Shown: positions 53,832 to 62,766 of the stretch, one piece after another | How positions within the stretch are numbered: position 1 is the first letter of the stretch | Layout of the letters: every line of letters begins with the position of its first letter | Source: Planctomycetaceae bacterium | GTDB lineage: Bacteria; Planctomycetota; Planctomycetia; Pirellulales; Pirellulaceae | Assembly: GCA_027487485.1 (NCBI GenBank) | Contig: JAIYDN010000052.1 | Coordinates: 124,001-188,000 of the forward strand | Direction: 5' to 3' | DNA length: 64,000 nucleotides | Notes under the pieces: model-generated | What the model was told of the DNA's origin: nothing | Database searches by the model: none | Seen by the model: the letters and a program-made list of their open reading frames with translations, nothing else | Made by a program: the position numbers and the translations under genes

Positions 53832-54793
53832 GAAGGCACCTTGGTTTGAGCGATTGTCAAGAAAGCGTCTTCCAAGTCGCTGGCAACTTCACGGAACTGG
53901 GTGATGGGCAAGCCACCCATGATCAGTCGCCTCAACACCTCAGAAAGATCTGCTTCCGACCTAGCAGTCGGAAAGCGAAACAGTCGTTCTGCCTGACTTG
54001 CTTCGATCGGTTCATCCGACAAAAGGAGTTCCGCGATCGAGCGTTCTGCGGTTGTAAAATCAGCGGCATCAGAAACCTGAATCTCGTAACTTCGGCGTGG
54101 ACAGATGCTTTTCATAACGTCATCCAACTTGCCAAATGCACGGAGTTTCCCCCCCGTCACAATCGCAACCGTGCTGCAAATCCGAGCTAGTTCTGGAAGG
54201 ATATGGCTGGTCACGATCAATGTCTTGCCTTGGTCCGCAAGCCGCAACAGTATTTCTCGCATTTCAATCCGTGCTTTTGGGTCCAATCCATTCGCGGGTT
54301 CATCCAGGATCAAAACTTCTGGGGCATGCAGCAGAGTTCTTGCAATACCAACACGCTGTTGCATTCCGTGACTGAGGCTTTCCACGAACTTGTCTTGCAT
54401 ATAGGTAGCGTCGGTGATATCCAACACTTCCTCCACTCTTCGTTTTCGCTTTGAAAGCGGAATGCCGAAAACGGCACCGAAGAAGTCAAGATACTCGCGC
54501 ACACGCATGTTGTCGTACGATCCAAACTTATCGGGCATGTAACCGACCAATCGCTTGATTCGCTTGCCATCTGACGAGCAATCCACCCCAGCGATTTTGG
54601 CAGACCCCGAAGTGGGTCTCGACAATCCGACGAGGATCTTGATGGTTGTTGTTTTTCCAGCGCCGTTGGGGCCGATAAAACCTAAGATCTCCCCTCGATG
54701 CACATGAATGGAAAGGCCATCCAAAGCAACAAAATCGCCGTAGCGTTTAGTAAGGTTTTGTGTTTCAACAACGGGTTCAGAGGAGGAATTCAT
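53828..54793 (-). CDS. ABC transporter ATP-binding protein
   Basis: A 321-residue ABC ATPase. Walker A 'GPNGAGKTTTIKIL', signature 'LSHGMQQRVGIA', Walker B 'VLILDEPANGLD' and H-loop 'IVTSHILPELARI' are intact. The C-terminal ~90 residues have a regulatory domain ending in 'QFREVASDLEDAFLTI'. 'GYMPDKFGSYDNMRVREYLD' shows it is a paralogue of the ATPase at 38504. The ATG at 54793 is preferred; a TTG at 54829 overlaps the upstream stop. The partner is the permease immediately downstream. Confidence 0.92.
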   Translation of the reverse strand: MNSSSEPVVETQNLTKRYGDFVALDGLSIHVHRGEILGFIGPNGAGKTTTIKILVGLSRPTSGSAKIAGVDCSSDGKRIKRLVGYMPDKFGSYDNMRVREYLDFFGAVFGIPLSKRKRRVEEVLDITDATYMQDKFVESLSHGMQQRVGIARTLLHAPEVLILDEPANGLDPKARIEMREILLRLADQGKTLIVTSHILPELARICSTVAIVTGGKLRAFGKLDDVMKSICPRRSYEIQVSDAADFTTAERSIAELLLSDEPIEASQAERLFRFPTARSEADLSEVLRRLIMGGLPITQFREVASDLEDAFLTIAQTKVPS

Positions 54794-54825
54794 TCGCTTG
54801 CTCAATCTAGAAGGACAATCATCAA

Positions 54826-57336
54826 TCAAGGATCAATTGCATTGGAGAGGACGGTCCCGTCCACGTGCACTCGAACGTATTCGATCCCCCAGTTCACCAC
54901 CTGTTCGAATTCGGCATTCGCGCCTAACCGCGACGTCACCTCTATTTGAAGATCGATGTATCCAAGATTCGGATCAGGCATGTCCGTCGCGGCAGTTAGG
55001 GTTTTGCTCCAGGGAATGGATGGACTTTCGATGCTTGCAATTTCAGAAACGACACCTTGGTTCACTCTGGAAAGAATCAACTTCCGTTGCGGAGCGTTCG
55101 CCAGGATTTCAATTGCGATCGAGGAGAACTTTAACGGAAGAACTTCGGGCGGCAAGTGATATCGAACCCGAGCTACCGAACCGATCGTGGCATCCTTCTT
55201 CCATCGCCCCGTCTTTTGATTGAAGGCCGTCGTTCGTAGTCCGGGGCCGTGCAGTGCTTCACATGCCATCAAGCTGTAAGGGACGAGAATCTTGGTGCCG
55301 ACATTGGGTCGTTGCAATTGAATTGGCAGAGACACCAACGCAGTACCGCGATGAACCAGATTGCGATCCCATGTCGGTGTATTTGGCCATAAATCCATGA
55401 AACCGTAAAGGACTCTTTTCGTGCGAGCCTCCGCTCCAAAATTTGTTTCAAAAAGGGAGCGGTAGATTTCAGCACGACGCATTTGTTCGTCGGAAATCAA
55501 GGTGCCGGTTATCCAACGCTCGCCTCCAGCGATTTGCGAAGAATGAGCAGACCATAAGCGTTCTCCCTGTGCCCCGCATAGCAACTGGCTACCTGGCGCA
55601 AAACTAATCAAAGGATCCTGCAAGGGCGAATTGAGTTCAGGCGGGGTCTCCAGCAAAATCCCATTCTCATTGAAGCTACCCTTTACTATCAGTCCTTGTG
55701 TTGCCAGTGAATATTGATGGTTCGCCCTCCAGAGTCCTGCTGGCCAATCGCTGTTTTGCCAGCTCCATTGCTGAAGATCTGTCCATTCCCAGCGACGCAC
55801 TCCAACGTCCTGATTTGAAACGGGTTCGATCCTTGACTCAAGGTTGGAAGTCATCTGCATACGGGTGGTATCGTTTAGATAGATTGCTGAGATTTCCCGA
55901 ACGTCCGCATTCGATCCATCCGACAGAACATCAACGATCTGCAACCGCCCCCAAGTCTCTGGAATCTCGTTCCGGATCCATAGCGATGCTATTACTAATG
56001 GAAGACACCCCAGAAGCGAAATCAAAGGAGCCATCCAACCAAAGCGATAGGCGCCAACCTTCCACATTTGGTATATCCCGAGCCCACACAGTACAGCGAT
56101 GAACCCGCCGAGCGACAAGCTCACTATCGACTTACTGACGACTGGATTTCCTATTTGTCGCAATGGATAATCCGATTCTGTAATGGAATTTGCAGCGGGC
56201 TTTCCGGATCTAGTTTGGAAAAACTGCATGCCAAGTTCAAAAGCCCAGGGCCTTAGCTCATAGGGAGTGCGTTTTTCTTCCGGCGTATCTGGCTGGTTGT
56301 ATCTCGGTTGTATCCATGCGCGAGGGCTAAGCGTGGTTGCCAAGATCTCGCCGCGGCCGACAGGAAACCAAATCGCCAAAGGCCAATTGTCTAACTGATG
56401 AGTGACAATGCCCCCAGTTTGGACGACTCGCTTGATTCGCAACGGAATAGAACTTGAAATCATGCGATCTCGTTCCGGCAAAGGGCTAGAGGTATTCATG
56501 ATGACGGTGCCTTGCAAAATGGATGATTCATCCATCGTTGCGATGCTTTGGTCCGCTTCTAAAAGAGTTGCAATGGAATCGCTAGGAAGTCGGTCGAGCA
56601 TGACCCAAAGGCGTCCACCTCTTTGGATCCACTTTTTCAGCATGCTTTGAGTGGCTGCGTTGGCGAGAATTCGTTCATCGGCAACGACGAAGCAATCCAC
56701 CGCATCCCACGCGAGTGCATCTGGGAGGCCCTCGTCCTCCAGTCGAATCATTCGACGGGAGTATCCCGCGCCAACCTTTGCTCCAATTACCATTTCGGCC
56801 GATTCATGCAAATCATCGTTCGGCCAATGCCAGTAAGGACTTTCGGCTGGTACTTGTTCGACCCCCATCGCGGCTACGACGGGTTCGTTGGCCATTTCGG
56901 CGGTCAGATTCAATTGGAATGGGACCCCTTCCTTTTCCAAAACGACCTCACGGCCATTCTCCATTCCCATGAGGGTGATTTGGATATGCAGAGCCGTTGC
57001 CAACTTTTTTGGAACAAGCAACGGAAGTTCGAAAGTGCGAGACTCACCGGCCCCCAGTCGAATTTCGAAAGTTGTCTCTTCCGTGGGATTCTCGGAGAAC
57101 TTGCACACAAGCTTGGCTGCTTCTTCGGATGCACCTTTGTTAGAAACATTTGCGCGGACAAAATACAAGGCACCCGGTCTCAGGCCAGCATTTGGACCGG
57201 CTGCGAATGACACAAGTTCCAAGCCACCCGCCGATTTCGGCTCCTGCGAATATCCCACTGGTAGCATCAAGAAAAGCAAGAACACCAAGGCGATGAAAAC
57301 ATCTTGAGCTAAGGCAATTCGATGCATGCGACCCAT
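54826..57336 (-). CDS. Large membrane-anchored CARDB-like protein of an ABC operon
   Basis: An 836-residue protein. A signal segment ('VFIALVFLLFLMLPVGYSQ') leads to a beta-sandwich ('LRPGALYFVRANVSNKGASE', 'FEIRLGAGESRTFELPLLVP') like CARDB. Next is an alpha/beta region ('CFVVADERILANAATQSMLK', 'RGGRLWVMLDRL') resembling the GldG/DUF4350-type or glutamine-amidotransferase-like fold. Two central membrane helices follow ('SIVSLSLGGFIAVLCGLGIY', 'APLISLLGCLPLVIASLWI'), and a long C-terminal beta-rich region. The likely role is as the accessory subunit of the transporter encoded next to it, as in gliding-motility-type ABC systems (inference). The ATG at 57336 is preferred. Confidence 0.75.
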   Translation of the reverse strand: MGRMHRIALAQDVFIALVFLLFLMLPVGYSQEPKSAGGLELVSFAAGPNAGLRPGALYFVRANVSNKGASEEAAKLVCKFSENPTEETTFEIRLGAGESRTFELPLLVPKKLATALHIQITLMGMENGREVVLEKEGVPFQLNLTAEMANEPVVAAMGVEQVPAESPYWHWPNDDLHESAEMVIGAKVGAGYSRRMIRLEDEGLPDALAWDAVDCFVVADERILANAATQSMLKKWIQRGGRLWVMLDRLPSDSIATLLEADQSIATMDESSILQGTVIMNTSSPLPERDRMISSSIPLRIKRVVQTGGIVTHQLDNWPLAIWFPVGRGEILATTLSPRAWIQPRYNQPDTPEEKRTPYELRPWAFELGMQFFQTRSGKPAANSITESDYPLRQIGNPVVSKSIVSLSLGGFIAVLCGLGIYQMWKVGAYRFGWMAPLISLLGCLPLVIASLWIRNEIPETWGRLQIVDVLSDGSNADVREISAIYLNDTTRMQMTSNLESRIEPVSNQDVGVRRWEWTDLQQWSWQNSDWPAGLWRANHQYSLATQGLIVKGSFNENGILLETPPELNSPLQDPLISFAPGSQLLCGAQGERLWSAHSSQIAGGERWITGTLISDEQMRRAEIYRSLFETNFGAEARTKRVLYGFMDLWPNTPTWDRNLVHRGTALVSLPIQLQRPNVGTKILVPYSLMACEALHGPGLRTTAFNQKTGRWKKDATIGSVARVRYHLPPEVLPLKFSSIAIEILANAPQRKLILSRVNQGVVSEIASIESPSIPWSKTLTAATDMPDPNLGYIDLQIEVTSRLGANAEFEQVVNWGIEYVRVHVDGTVLSNAIDP

Positions 57337-57724
57337 AACAAAAACAACTTGGTTGACGTTCAAAACTGCGGCTGATCAAACTCGTTTGTAGGCAAGAGTG
57401 TAGTTGGTTTTTCATAAATCCCCAGACGCGACAAGTAGGATTTGCCTTAGATGTTACAGAAAGAATTGGATTCGTTGCCTCGATTCACCAAACTGGCGAA
57501 AACCCATACGTTACTTTAACAACCGACAAATCTACGGTTTTGATCTGCCATCTGCCCGCCGATTCGGCGTACATTACAATCAAGGCACTTGCCTCCGTTT
57601 GTACCATGAACAAACGTTGGTACATTATGCATTCCGGTTTTTCGCAAAGCCATCCACAGGCAACGCTTATCTCTTCTTAGGAGCCCGAAAGCTGACGACG
57701 ATAAAAAGGCAACTCCAAGCAGCC

Positions 57725-60106
57725 ATGTCCATAGTCTCGGAGGGCATCGTCTTTCAAAACGCAGAAGGGCAAATTGTCGAATGCAACGCAGCGGCCGAGC
57801 GAATTCTGGGATTGTCTGCGGATCAAATGAAGGGCAAAACCTCCATGGATCCAGGATGGTATTCCATCAGCGAAGATGGAAGCCCTTTGCCTGGAAATGA
57901 ACATCCGGCGATGGTAACGCTGCGAACTGGAATGCCCATCCGTAACTTTGTCTTCGGAGTTGGCAGTTACGATCGCGCTCGTCGATGGATATCCGTCAAT
58001 ACGGACCCAATTTACGGCGAGTCGGGTGCGATAGAATTCGTAATCGCTTGTTTCGCAGACGTTACCGCCCAGCGCGAACAATCCCGAAGCCTTGAGGTCA
58101 TCGTCAACGCATCTCAACTTGGCACATGGGACTGGAATGTTCATTCTGGAAGGGTGAAATACAACCAGCAATGGGCAAGCATGCTCGGTTACGAACTGTC
58201 GGAAATTCAACCGAGCATCGATGCTTGGGAGCAATTGCTTAGGCCAGAGTCTCGCAGTCAGACTTGGAAATATGTTCGTGAACATCTGGAAGGCCGAACC
58301 GATGAATATCGACAGGAAATGCAATTGCTCCATCGAGACGGATCCTACCGATGGATTCTGGCGGTTGGCCGAGTTATCTCGCGAGATGTCGATAACCAAC
58401 CTCAGCGAATGGTCGGCATCCATATCGACATTTCTGAATCCAAAAAAATCGAAGCCGAACTGAGAACGTTAACTGGACGTTACGAAGCATCCATTGCGGG
58501 CGCCAGCGACGGACTTTGGGATCATGATTTCGAGCGAAAACATGAATGGTATTCAATGCGATTCTGGACTCTGCTAGGCTACCCTGACTGCGGCCCTTTC
58601 CCACCCAATTCGCACGAGAGTTTTGTAAACCACCTTCATCCAGACGACTTGAACGCCACGAAGATTGCAATTCAGAAAAGTCGTCAAGATGGTACCCCCT
58701 ACGACCATCAGTATCGCCTACGTTTGCTTGACGGATCTTACCGTTGGTTCGCAAGTCGCGGCGCCGTCCAATTCAACGATCAAGGCAAGGTCGTTCGCAT
58801 GTCTGGCACAATCCGTGATGTCCACGAACTAAAATTGGCTGAAACGGCGCTCTTAGAAGCAAACAAAGCAGCGAAAGCAGCAAACACTGCCAAGTCCGAA
58901 TTTCTTGCTAACATGAGTCATGAAATCCGGACCCCTATGACCGCAATTCTAGGTTTTGCCGACCTGCTCTCCGCAGAAGATTGGAGCTCCTCCAATACAA
59001 ACCAAAAACGCGAATACATCGAGACCATTCAACGCAACGGCGAACACCTGCTGGAGCTAATCAACGACATATTGGACATTTCCAAGATCGAAGCTGATAA
59101 AATCGTTTTGGAACGACTGGTTTTACCTTTATCGGAACTCCTTCAGAATGTTGTGACAACGCTGGCCGTAAAATCAAAATCGAAAGGTATTGAACTCAAT
59201 CTAGACATCGCACCAGACGTTCCCGCGTTCATCCAATCGGATCCTGTACGACTAAGACAAATCCTGGTGAATCTGATTGGAAACGCAATCAAGTTTACAG
59301 AACAGGGTAGCGCTACCATCCGCGTACGCATTGATCAGAGTCTTGGTCATCTTCTGATTTCGATCGTGGATACAGGCATTGGTTTAACCGACAAACAAGT
59401 TGAAAAAATGTTCGGTGCGTTTGAACAAGCCGATCCGTCGACCACGCGAAAGTACGGCGGCTCCGGTCTGGGGCTGCGGATCAGTAAACGACTCGCGGAA
59501 TTGCTCGGAGGTGATATCGTTATCGAGAGCAAGTATGGATCGGGCAGCACGTTTACTCTCCGTCTGGATAAATCGTCCTACGAGCTGACAGCATCCACCA
59601 CCGATGGTCGTGTAATCCACGCGACAAAATCTAGCCAAAATACCTTGAATCAGCCCGCGATGGCTCTGTCGGGCTTGCGCATCCTTTTAGCGGAAGACGG
59701 GCCTGATAATCAACGGCTAATCAGCTTCATTCTTCGAAAAGCGGGCGCGATCGTCGAGGTTGCGGATAACGGCAAAATCGCGATCGAAATGCTCACCTGC
59801 GATGGAACACTTGACGGCGAACTGCAATTGCCAGAACCCTATCAGCTCATCGTTAGTGATATCCAAATGCCTGAAATCGACGGGTACTCGCTGGCTAGAA
59901 TTTTGGCCGCGAAAGGATCACGTTTGCCCATCATCGCTCTAACCGCCCACGCCATGAGCGACGAGCTCCAAAACTGTTTGAACTCGGGCTTCAGTGCATA
60001 TGCATCCAAACCCATCGACAAAGATAGCTTGATTGGTTTGTGCCATACATGGGGGCGATCGGTTGCTCCTTCTCACCCGGATGCAGTTATCCCTCCAAAG
60101 CCATAG
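57725..60106 (+). CDS. Hybrid sensor histidine kinase with three PAS domains
   Basis: A 793-residue cytoplasmic sensor with no membrane helices. Three PAS domains occupy about residues 1-115 ('EGIVFQNAEGQIVECNAAAE'), 120-245 and 250-370 ('LRLLDGSYRWFASRGAVQF'). The kinase core follows: H399 in 'LANMSHEIRTPM', the N-box 'LVNLIGNAIKFTE', 'DTGIGL' and 'GSGLGLRIS'. A receiver domain ends the protein (D712 in 'IVSDIQMPEIDG', K762 in 'ASKPIDK'). No output domain. The ATG at 57725 would start in the first PAS helix; a CTG at 57692, with AGGAG 8 bases upstream, could give the full PAS. A TTG at 57404 is also in frame, through a stretch without protein character; the 360-bp gap before 57725 holds no gene. 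Confidence 0.9.
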   Translation: MSIVSEGIVFQNAEGQIVECNAAAERILGLSADQMKGKTSMDPGWYSISEDGSPLPGNEHPAMVTLRTGMPIRNFVFGVGSYDRARRWISVNTDPIYGESGAIEFVIACFADVTAQREQSRSLEVIVNASQLGTWDWNVHSGRVKYNQQWASMLGYELSEIQPSIDAWEQLLRPESRSQTWKYVREHLEGRTDEYRQEMQLLHRDGSYRWILAVGRVISRDVDNQPQRMVGIHIDISESKKIEAELRTLTGRYEASIAGASDGLWDHDFERKHEWYSMRFWTLLGYPDCGPFPPNSHESFVNHLHPDDLNATKIAIQKSRQDGTPYDHQYRLRLLDGSYRWFASRGAVQFNDQGKVVRMSGTIRDVHELKLAETALLEANKAAKAANTAKSEFLANMSHEIRTPMTAILGFADLLSAEDWSSSNTNQKREYIETIQRNGEHLLELINDILDISKIEADKIVLERLVLPLSELLQNVVTTLAVKSKSKGIELNLDIAPDVPAFIQSDPVRLRQILVNLIGNAIKFTEQGSATIRVRIDQSLGHLLISIVDTGIGLTDKQVEKMFGAFEQADPSTTRKYGGSGLGLRISKRLAELLGGDIVIESKYGSGSTFTLRLDKSSYELTASTTDGRVIHATKSSQNTLNQPAMALSGLRILLAEDGPDNQRLISFILRKAGAIVEVADNGKIAIEMLTCDGTLDGELQLPEPYQLIVSDIQMPEIDGYSLARILAAKGSRLPIIALTAHAMSDELQNCLNSGFSAYASKPIDKDSLIGLCHTWGRSVAPSHPDAVIPPKP

Positions 60107-60157
60107 ATCTTCATTGCCTTCGCGGCGGCATCCTCACTTGCACGGGCAAATTCGAAA

Positions 60158-60733
60158 TCACTGCCCCCCAGCGCGAGCCAGAAGCAATCCTAAATAACTT
60201 CGCTTTTCGACTTCACGCAATCCAAGCGATTGTGCCACCTGTTGAATCTCCGACTCCGCTTGTTCAATTTCCGACCGATGATGCAGGATTCTCTCGATTT
60301 CTGCGAACCAACCCAACTCATCAACACGATCCAGAGTAATGGTGAACGGGCGCGATGCCATTTGGTATTGAAAAACATCTCGTTGTTTGCGGACTTCCAA
60401 TGCAATCGTAAAACCCAGCGACTGCCAAATCTTGAGCCAGTCTGCCAAGGACCCCTCAACCAGCGGAAGTTCGATTTCTGGCCGGATCTTGATTGGACCG
60501 CTAAGTCGTGGACCTTTGTAGGTAATGAAGGGAGCTCCATTGATTTCGCGAATACGCAATGCTTCATCGGTGCTGCGAAAATCCCGCGACGGATGCCGCA
60601 AGTAGGTGTCGCAATGATTTTCGCGAACCAAAAACCGAGCTCCCATTTGCTCGATCGCACTTCGCGTGGCATCGTGATCTTCAACTCGGAACTTGCATTC
60701 CGCTTCCATCGGAGTGGTGATGTCTTCGCTCAT
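60158..60733 (-). CDS. CYTH domain protein (class IV adenylate cyclase-like)
   Basis: A 191-residue protein of the CYTH superfamily (CyaB/thiamine-triphosphatase type). It opens with the ExExK motif 'MEAECKFRV' (E10, E12, K14) and holds the charged strands 'DEALRIREINGAPFITYKGP' and 'IRPEIELPL', then 'ALEVRKQRDVFQY', 'TITLDRVDELGWFAEIE' and the final 'EKRSYLGLLL'. These line the triphosphate tunnel and bind two metals. It could be an adenylate cyclase, a thiamine triphosphatase or an inorganic triphosphatase; the sequence does not decide. Divergent from the NYN gene. Confidence 0.85.
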   Translation of the reverse strand: MSEDITTPMEAECKFRVEDHDATRSAIEQMGARFLVRENHCDTYLRHPSRDFRSTDEALRIREINGAPFITYKGPRLSGPIKIRPEIELPLVEGSLADWLKIWQSLGFTIALEVRKQRDVFQYQMASRPFTITLDRVDELGWFAEIERILHHRSEIEQAESEIQQVAQSLGLREVEKRSYLGLLLARAGGQ

Positions 60734-60908
60734 GGTTTAACGTCTTTCTGACTCGAATAGGCTGAGCCGAACCGGTGTCGGCGTTTCTTCGTTTCGATCT
60801 GCTTTTTGAGAATTGTAGTCTAAAGGTAGACATTCCATGGGTGGGATATCATCTGGAAGCGAGCAACATGGCACTAGCCTATTTGCAACGATTCGGTACG
60901 ATTCGAGC

Positions 60909-61997
60909 ATGGAAAATTTCGCGATCTTGATCGACTACGAAAACTTCACTTGTTCGCCCGAGGGGCTTCGCGAACTGATCCAGAACCTGTCTCAGCGCGG
61001 GACGCTGGTGGTGAAGCGAGCCTATGCCGATTGGGTAAAGCTGGCGGGCTATCGCCAGCATCTTTTGGCTTGCCAAATCGAAATGATTGAACTGGCTTGT
61101 GCCACCAAAGGAAAAAACAGCGCCGACATTCGCTTGGTGGTGGATGCCATGGAATTGCTATTCACCAAGCCTCACATCACGACCTTTGTTATCCTTTCCG
61201 CCGATTCTGATTTCCTTCCCTTGCTAAATCGTCTGCGGGAACAGAACAAACGTACGATCGTGGTTGCCAGTAGCCGAAACATTCAGCCCTACATGCGAAC
61301 TCATTGTGACGAGTTCATCAACGGCGATGTCTATTTAGGAAAGTCTAGTAAGAAAGTCGGTATTCTCGAACGAGCTCTAGTCGTCCCACCCGAGAAACGT
61401 TTGCCAACCTCCCAACAAATCCTAGCGCTGCGATTGAGCATTCTACAAGTTTGGCGGACACATGGACTTCATCTGCCCATGGGGGCATCTGAGCTCGGGG
61501 GGAGCTTGAAACGAATGCACCCAGATCTGGAATGGAAGGCTTATGGGTTCAAGTCAATGAAGCCGATGGTAGCGTTCTTCGTTTCGAATGGATTCCTTCG
61601 AATCGACTTGGCAAACCAAACGGGCGACCGAATCTATCTCGCGCATCCTGCGGACCATGTCCTGAACGAAACACCGCCGACGCACGCCGAACTTGGGCCG
61701 CTCATCGCGTCGCTGGTCCAGGGGAAAATGCGCTGGCGTAAGCTGCGTGACTTGCTGATTCAATCCGATCCAAGATGGGTCATTGAAATGCAAAGTGACG
61801 ATTCGTTCTTAAAACAATTGCAGCGGATAGACGCTCAAGGGTTTGTGGATGTCACTTACGAATCTTCTCAGAACGAATATTTTGTTTCAAAGAGTCGATC
61901 AAGCCGAGATACGCAAACGAGCGACCGAGCCGGCAAAGATTCGGTGGTTCACGCTGAAAGCGAACGCATCCGTTGGACTCAGCCAGAACTGTTCTGA
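60909..61997 (+). CDS. NYN-domain RNase-like protein with LOTUS (OST-HTH) domain(s)
   Basis: A 362-residue cytoplasmic protein. The N-terminal NYN (LabA/DUF88, PIN-like) domain keeps the acidic site: D9 in 'ILIDYENF', D73/D79 in 'NSADIRLVVDAME' and D99/D101 in 'ILSADSDFLPLL'. Such domains cut RNA with metal help. 'ASELGGSLKRMHPDLEWKAY' followed by 'GFKSMKPMVAFF' at about 220-260 is a LOTUS/OST-HTH domain, which binds RNA, and 'LIASLVQGKMRWRKLRDLLI' near 290 may be a second, weak one. The ATG at 60909 begins the domain exactly. The two domain types together suggest RNA decay or regulation. Confidence 0.88.
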   Translation: MENFAILIDYENFTCSPEGLRELIQNLSQRGTLVVKRAYADWVKLAGYRQHLLACQIEMIELACATKGKNSADIRLVVDAMELLFTKPHITTFVILSADSDFLPLLNRLREQNKRTIVVASSRNIQPYMRTHCDEFINGDVYLGKSSKKVGILERALVVPPEKRLPTSQQILALRLSILQVWRTHGLHLPMGASELGGSLKRMHPDLEWKAYGFKSMKPMVAFFVSNGFLRIDLANQTGDRIYLAHPADHVLNETPPTHAELGPLIASLVQGKMRWRKLRDLLIQSDPRWVIEMQSDDSFLKQLQRIDAQGFVDVTYESSQNEYFVSKSRSSRDTQTSDRAGKDSVVHAESERIRWTQPELF

Positions 61998-62012
61998 GCA
62001 TCCAAGGGGGCT

Positions 62013-62157
62013 GCCGTAACAAGTCGGTGTAGGCCGTAACAAGTTGCTTTGGACGCAGTTACGGCATGGAGTGATAGACAAGATGGACTCGCTCGATTGG
62101 GGCAATGGGATTCCTACGGGGCCTGCCGTAACTGCGCTAGCGCTTGTTACGGCCTAC
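62013..62157. repeat. Long inverted repeat, family A copy 2
   Basis: Contains GTAGGCCGTAACAAG, then GGACGCAGTTACGGC, and ends with GCCGTAACTGCGCTAGCG and CTTGTTACGGCCTAC. It is the reverse-complement form of the copy at 3887-4034 and near-identical to copy 3 at 62360. Non-coding. Confidence 0.85.
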
Positions 62158-62265
62158 GTGCTACTCGTAAACAGGAAACAGAAGCTGACCGCATTTGGGG
62201 GCCGCAACGTCGCTGCAATGTACGTCCACCATCGGTTCAGATCCCTTTCACTTCTTGAAGAGAGT

Positions 62266-62341
62266 CTGTCGAAAAATGTGGGTCGAAAAATTTCAAGACC
62301 ATGCTTCCGCCAACCATTTTTCGCCCCACATTTTTCGACAA
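62266..62341. repeat. Palindromic repeat, family B copy 2
   Basis: CTGTCGAAAAATGTGGGTCG on the left pairs with CGCCCCACATTTTTCGACA on the right. The ~40 bases between are unlike those in copy 3. Such an arrangement fits a REP/MITE element. Confidence 0.8.
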
Positions 62342-62359
62342 CAAACATTCTGAAATCAA

Positions 62360-62489
62360 GTAGGCCGTAACAAGTTGCTTTGGACGCAGTTACGGCGTGG
62401 GGTGATAGGTAGGACTTGACTTGTTCGATTGGGGCAATGGGATTCCTACGGGGCCTGCCGTAACTGCGCTAGCGCTTGTTACGGCCTAC
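62360..62489. repeat. Long inverted repeat, family A copy 3
   Basis: Begins GTAGGCCGTAACAAGTTGC, ends CGCTTGTTACGGCCTAC, and matches copy 2 along nearly its whole length, including the non-palindromic centre (GATTGGGGCAATGGGATTCC). The conservation of the centre shows recent duplication. Confidence 0.85.
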
Positions 62490-62560
62490 TTGCTATTCGC
62501 ACTCGGAACCAGGGGTTGACCCCATCAGGGGGCCGCGAAGGTGGGCCTCGTGCCCTCCTT

Positions 62561-62688
62561 CGCAATAGGTTTGGTGCGCTAACACGCCCACCTATTCAAA
62601 ATAAAACAGCGTTCGTGGGCCGAAGGCCCACGAACGCAATGTAGCCCCGTCCATTAGCACAGGCAATTAGCACACCAAACCTATTGCG
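62561..62688. repeat. Nested inverted repeat, MITE-like
   Basis: Outer arms CGCAATAGGTTTGGTGCGC and TAA (62561-62582) pair with the segment at 62667-62688 at 21 of 22 positions. Inside is a perfect 13-bp palindrome, GCGTTCGTGGGCC-GAA-GGCCCACGAACGC (62609-62637). No coding frame. It looks like a non-autonomous mobile element. Confidence 0.7.
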
Positions 62689-62766
62689 ACATTCGGGGCG
62701 AGCCCGAACGTCGCTGCAGAGTAGATCCGCCGCCGGTTTAGATTCCCTTCTCTTCTTGAAAAAAGT

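Noticed and set aside
62044-62644. Open frames of 60-108 codons inside the 62 kb repeat island
   Set aside because: They run through palindromic repeats and occur in both orientations with the repeats. No domain or ribosome site supports them.
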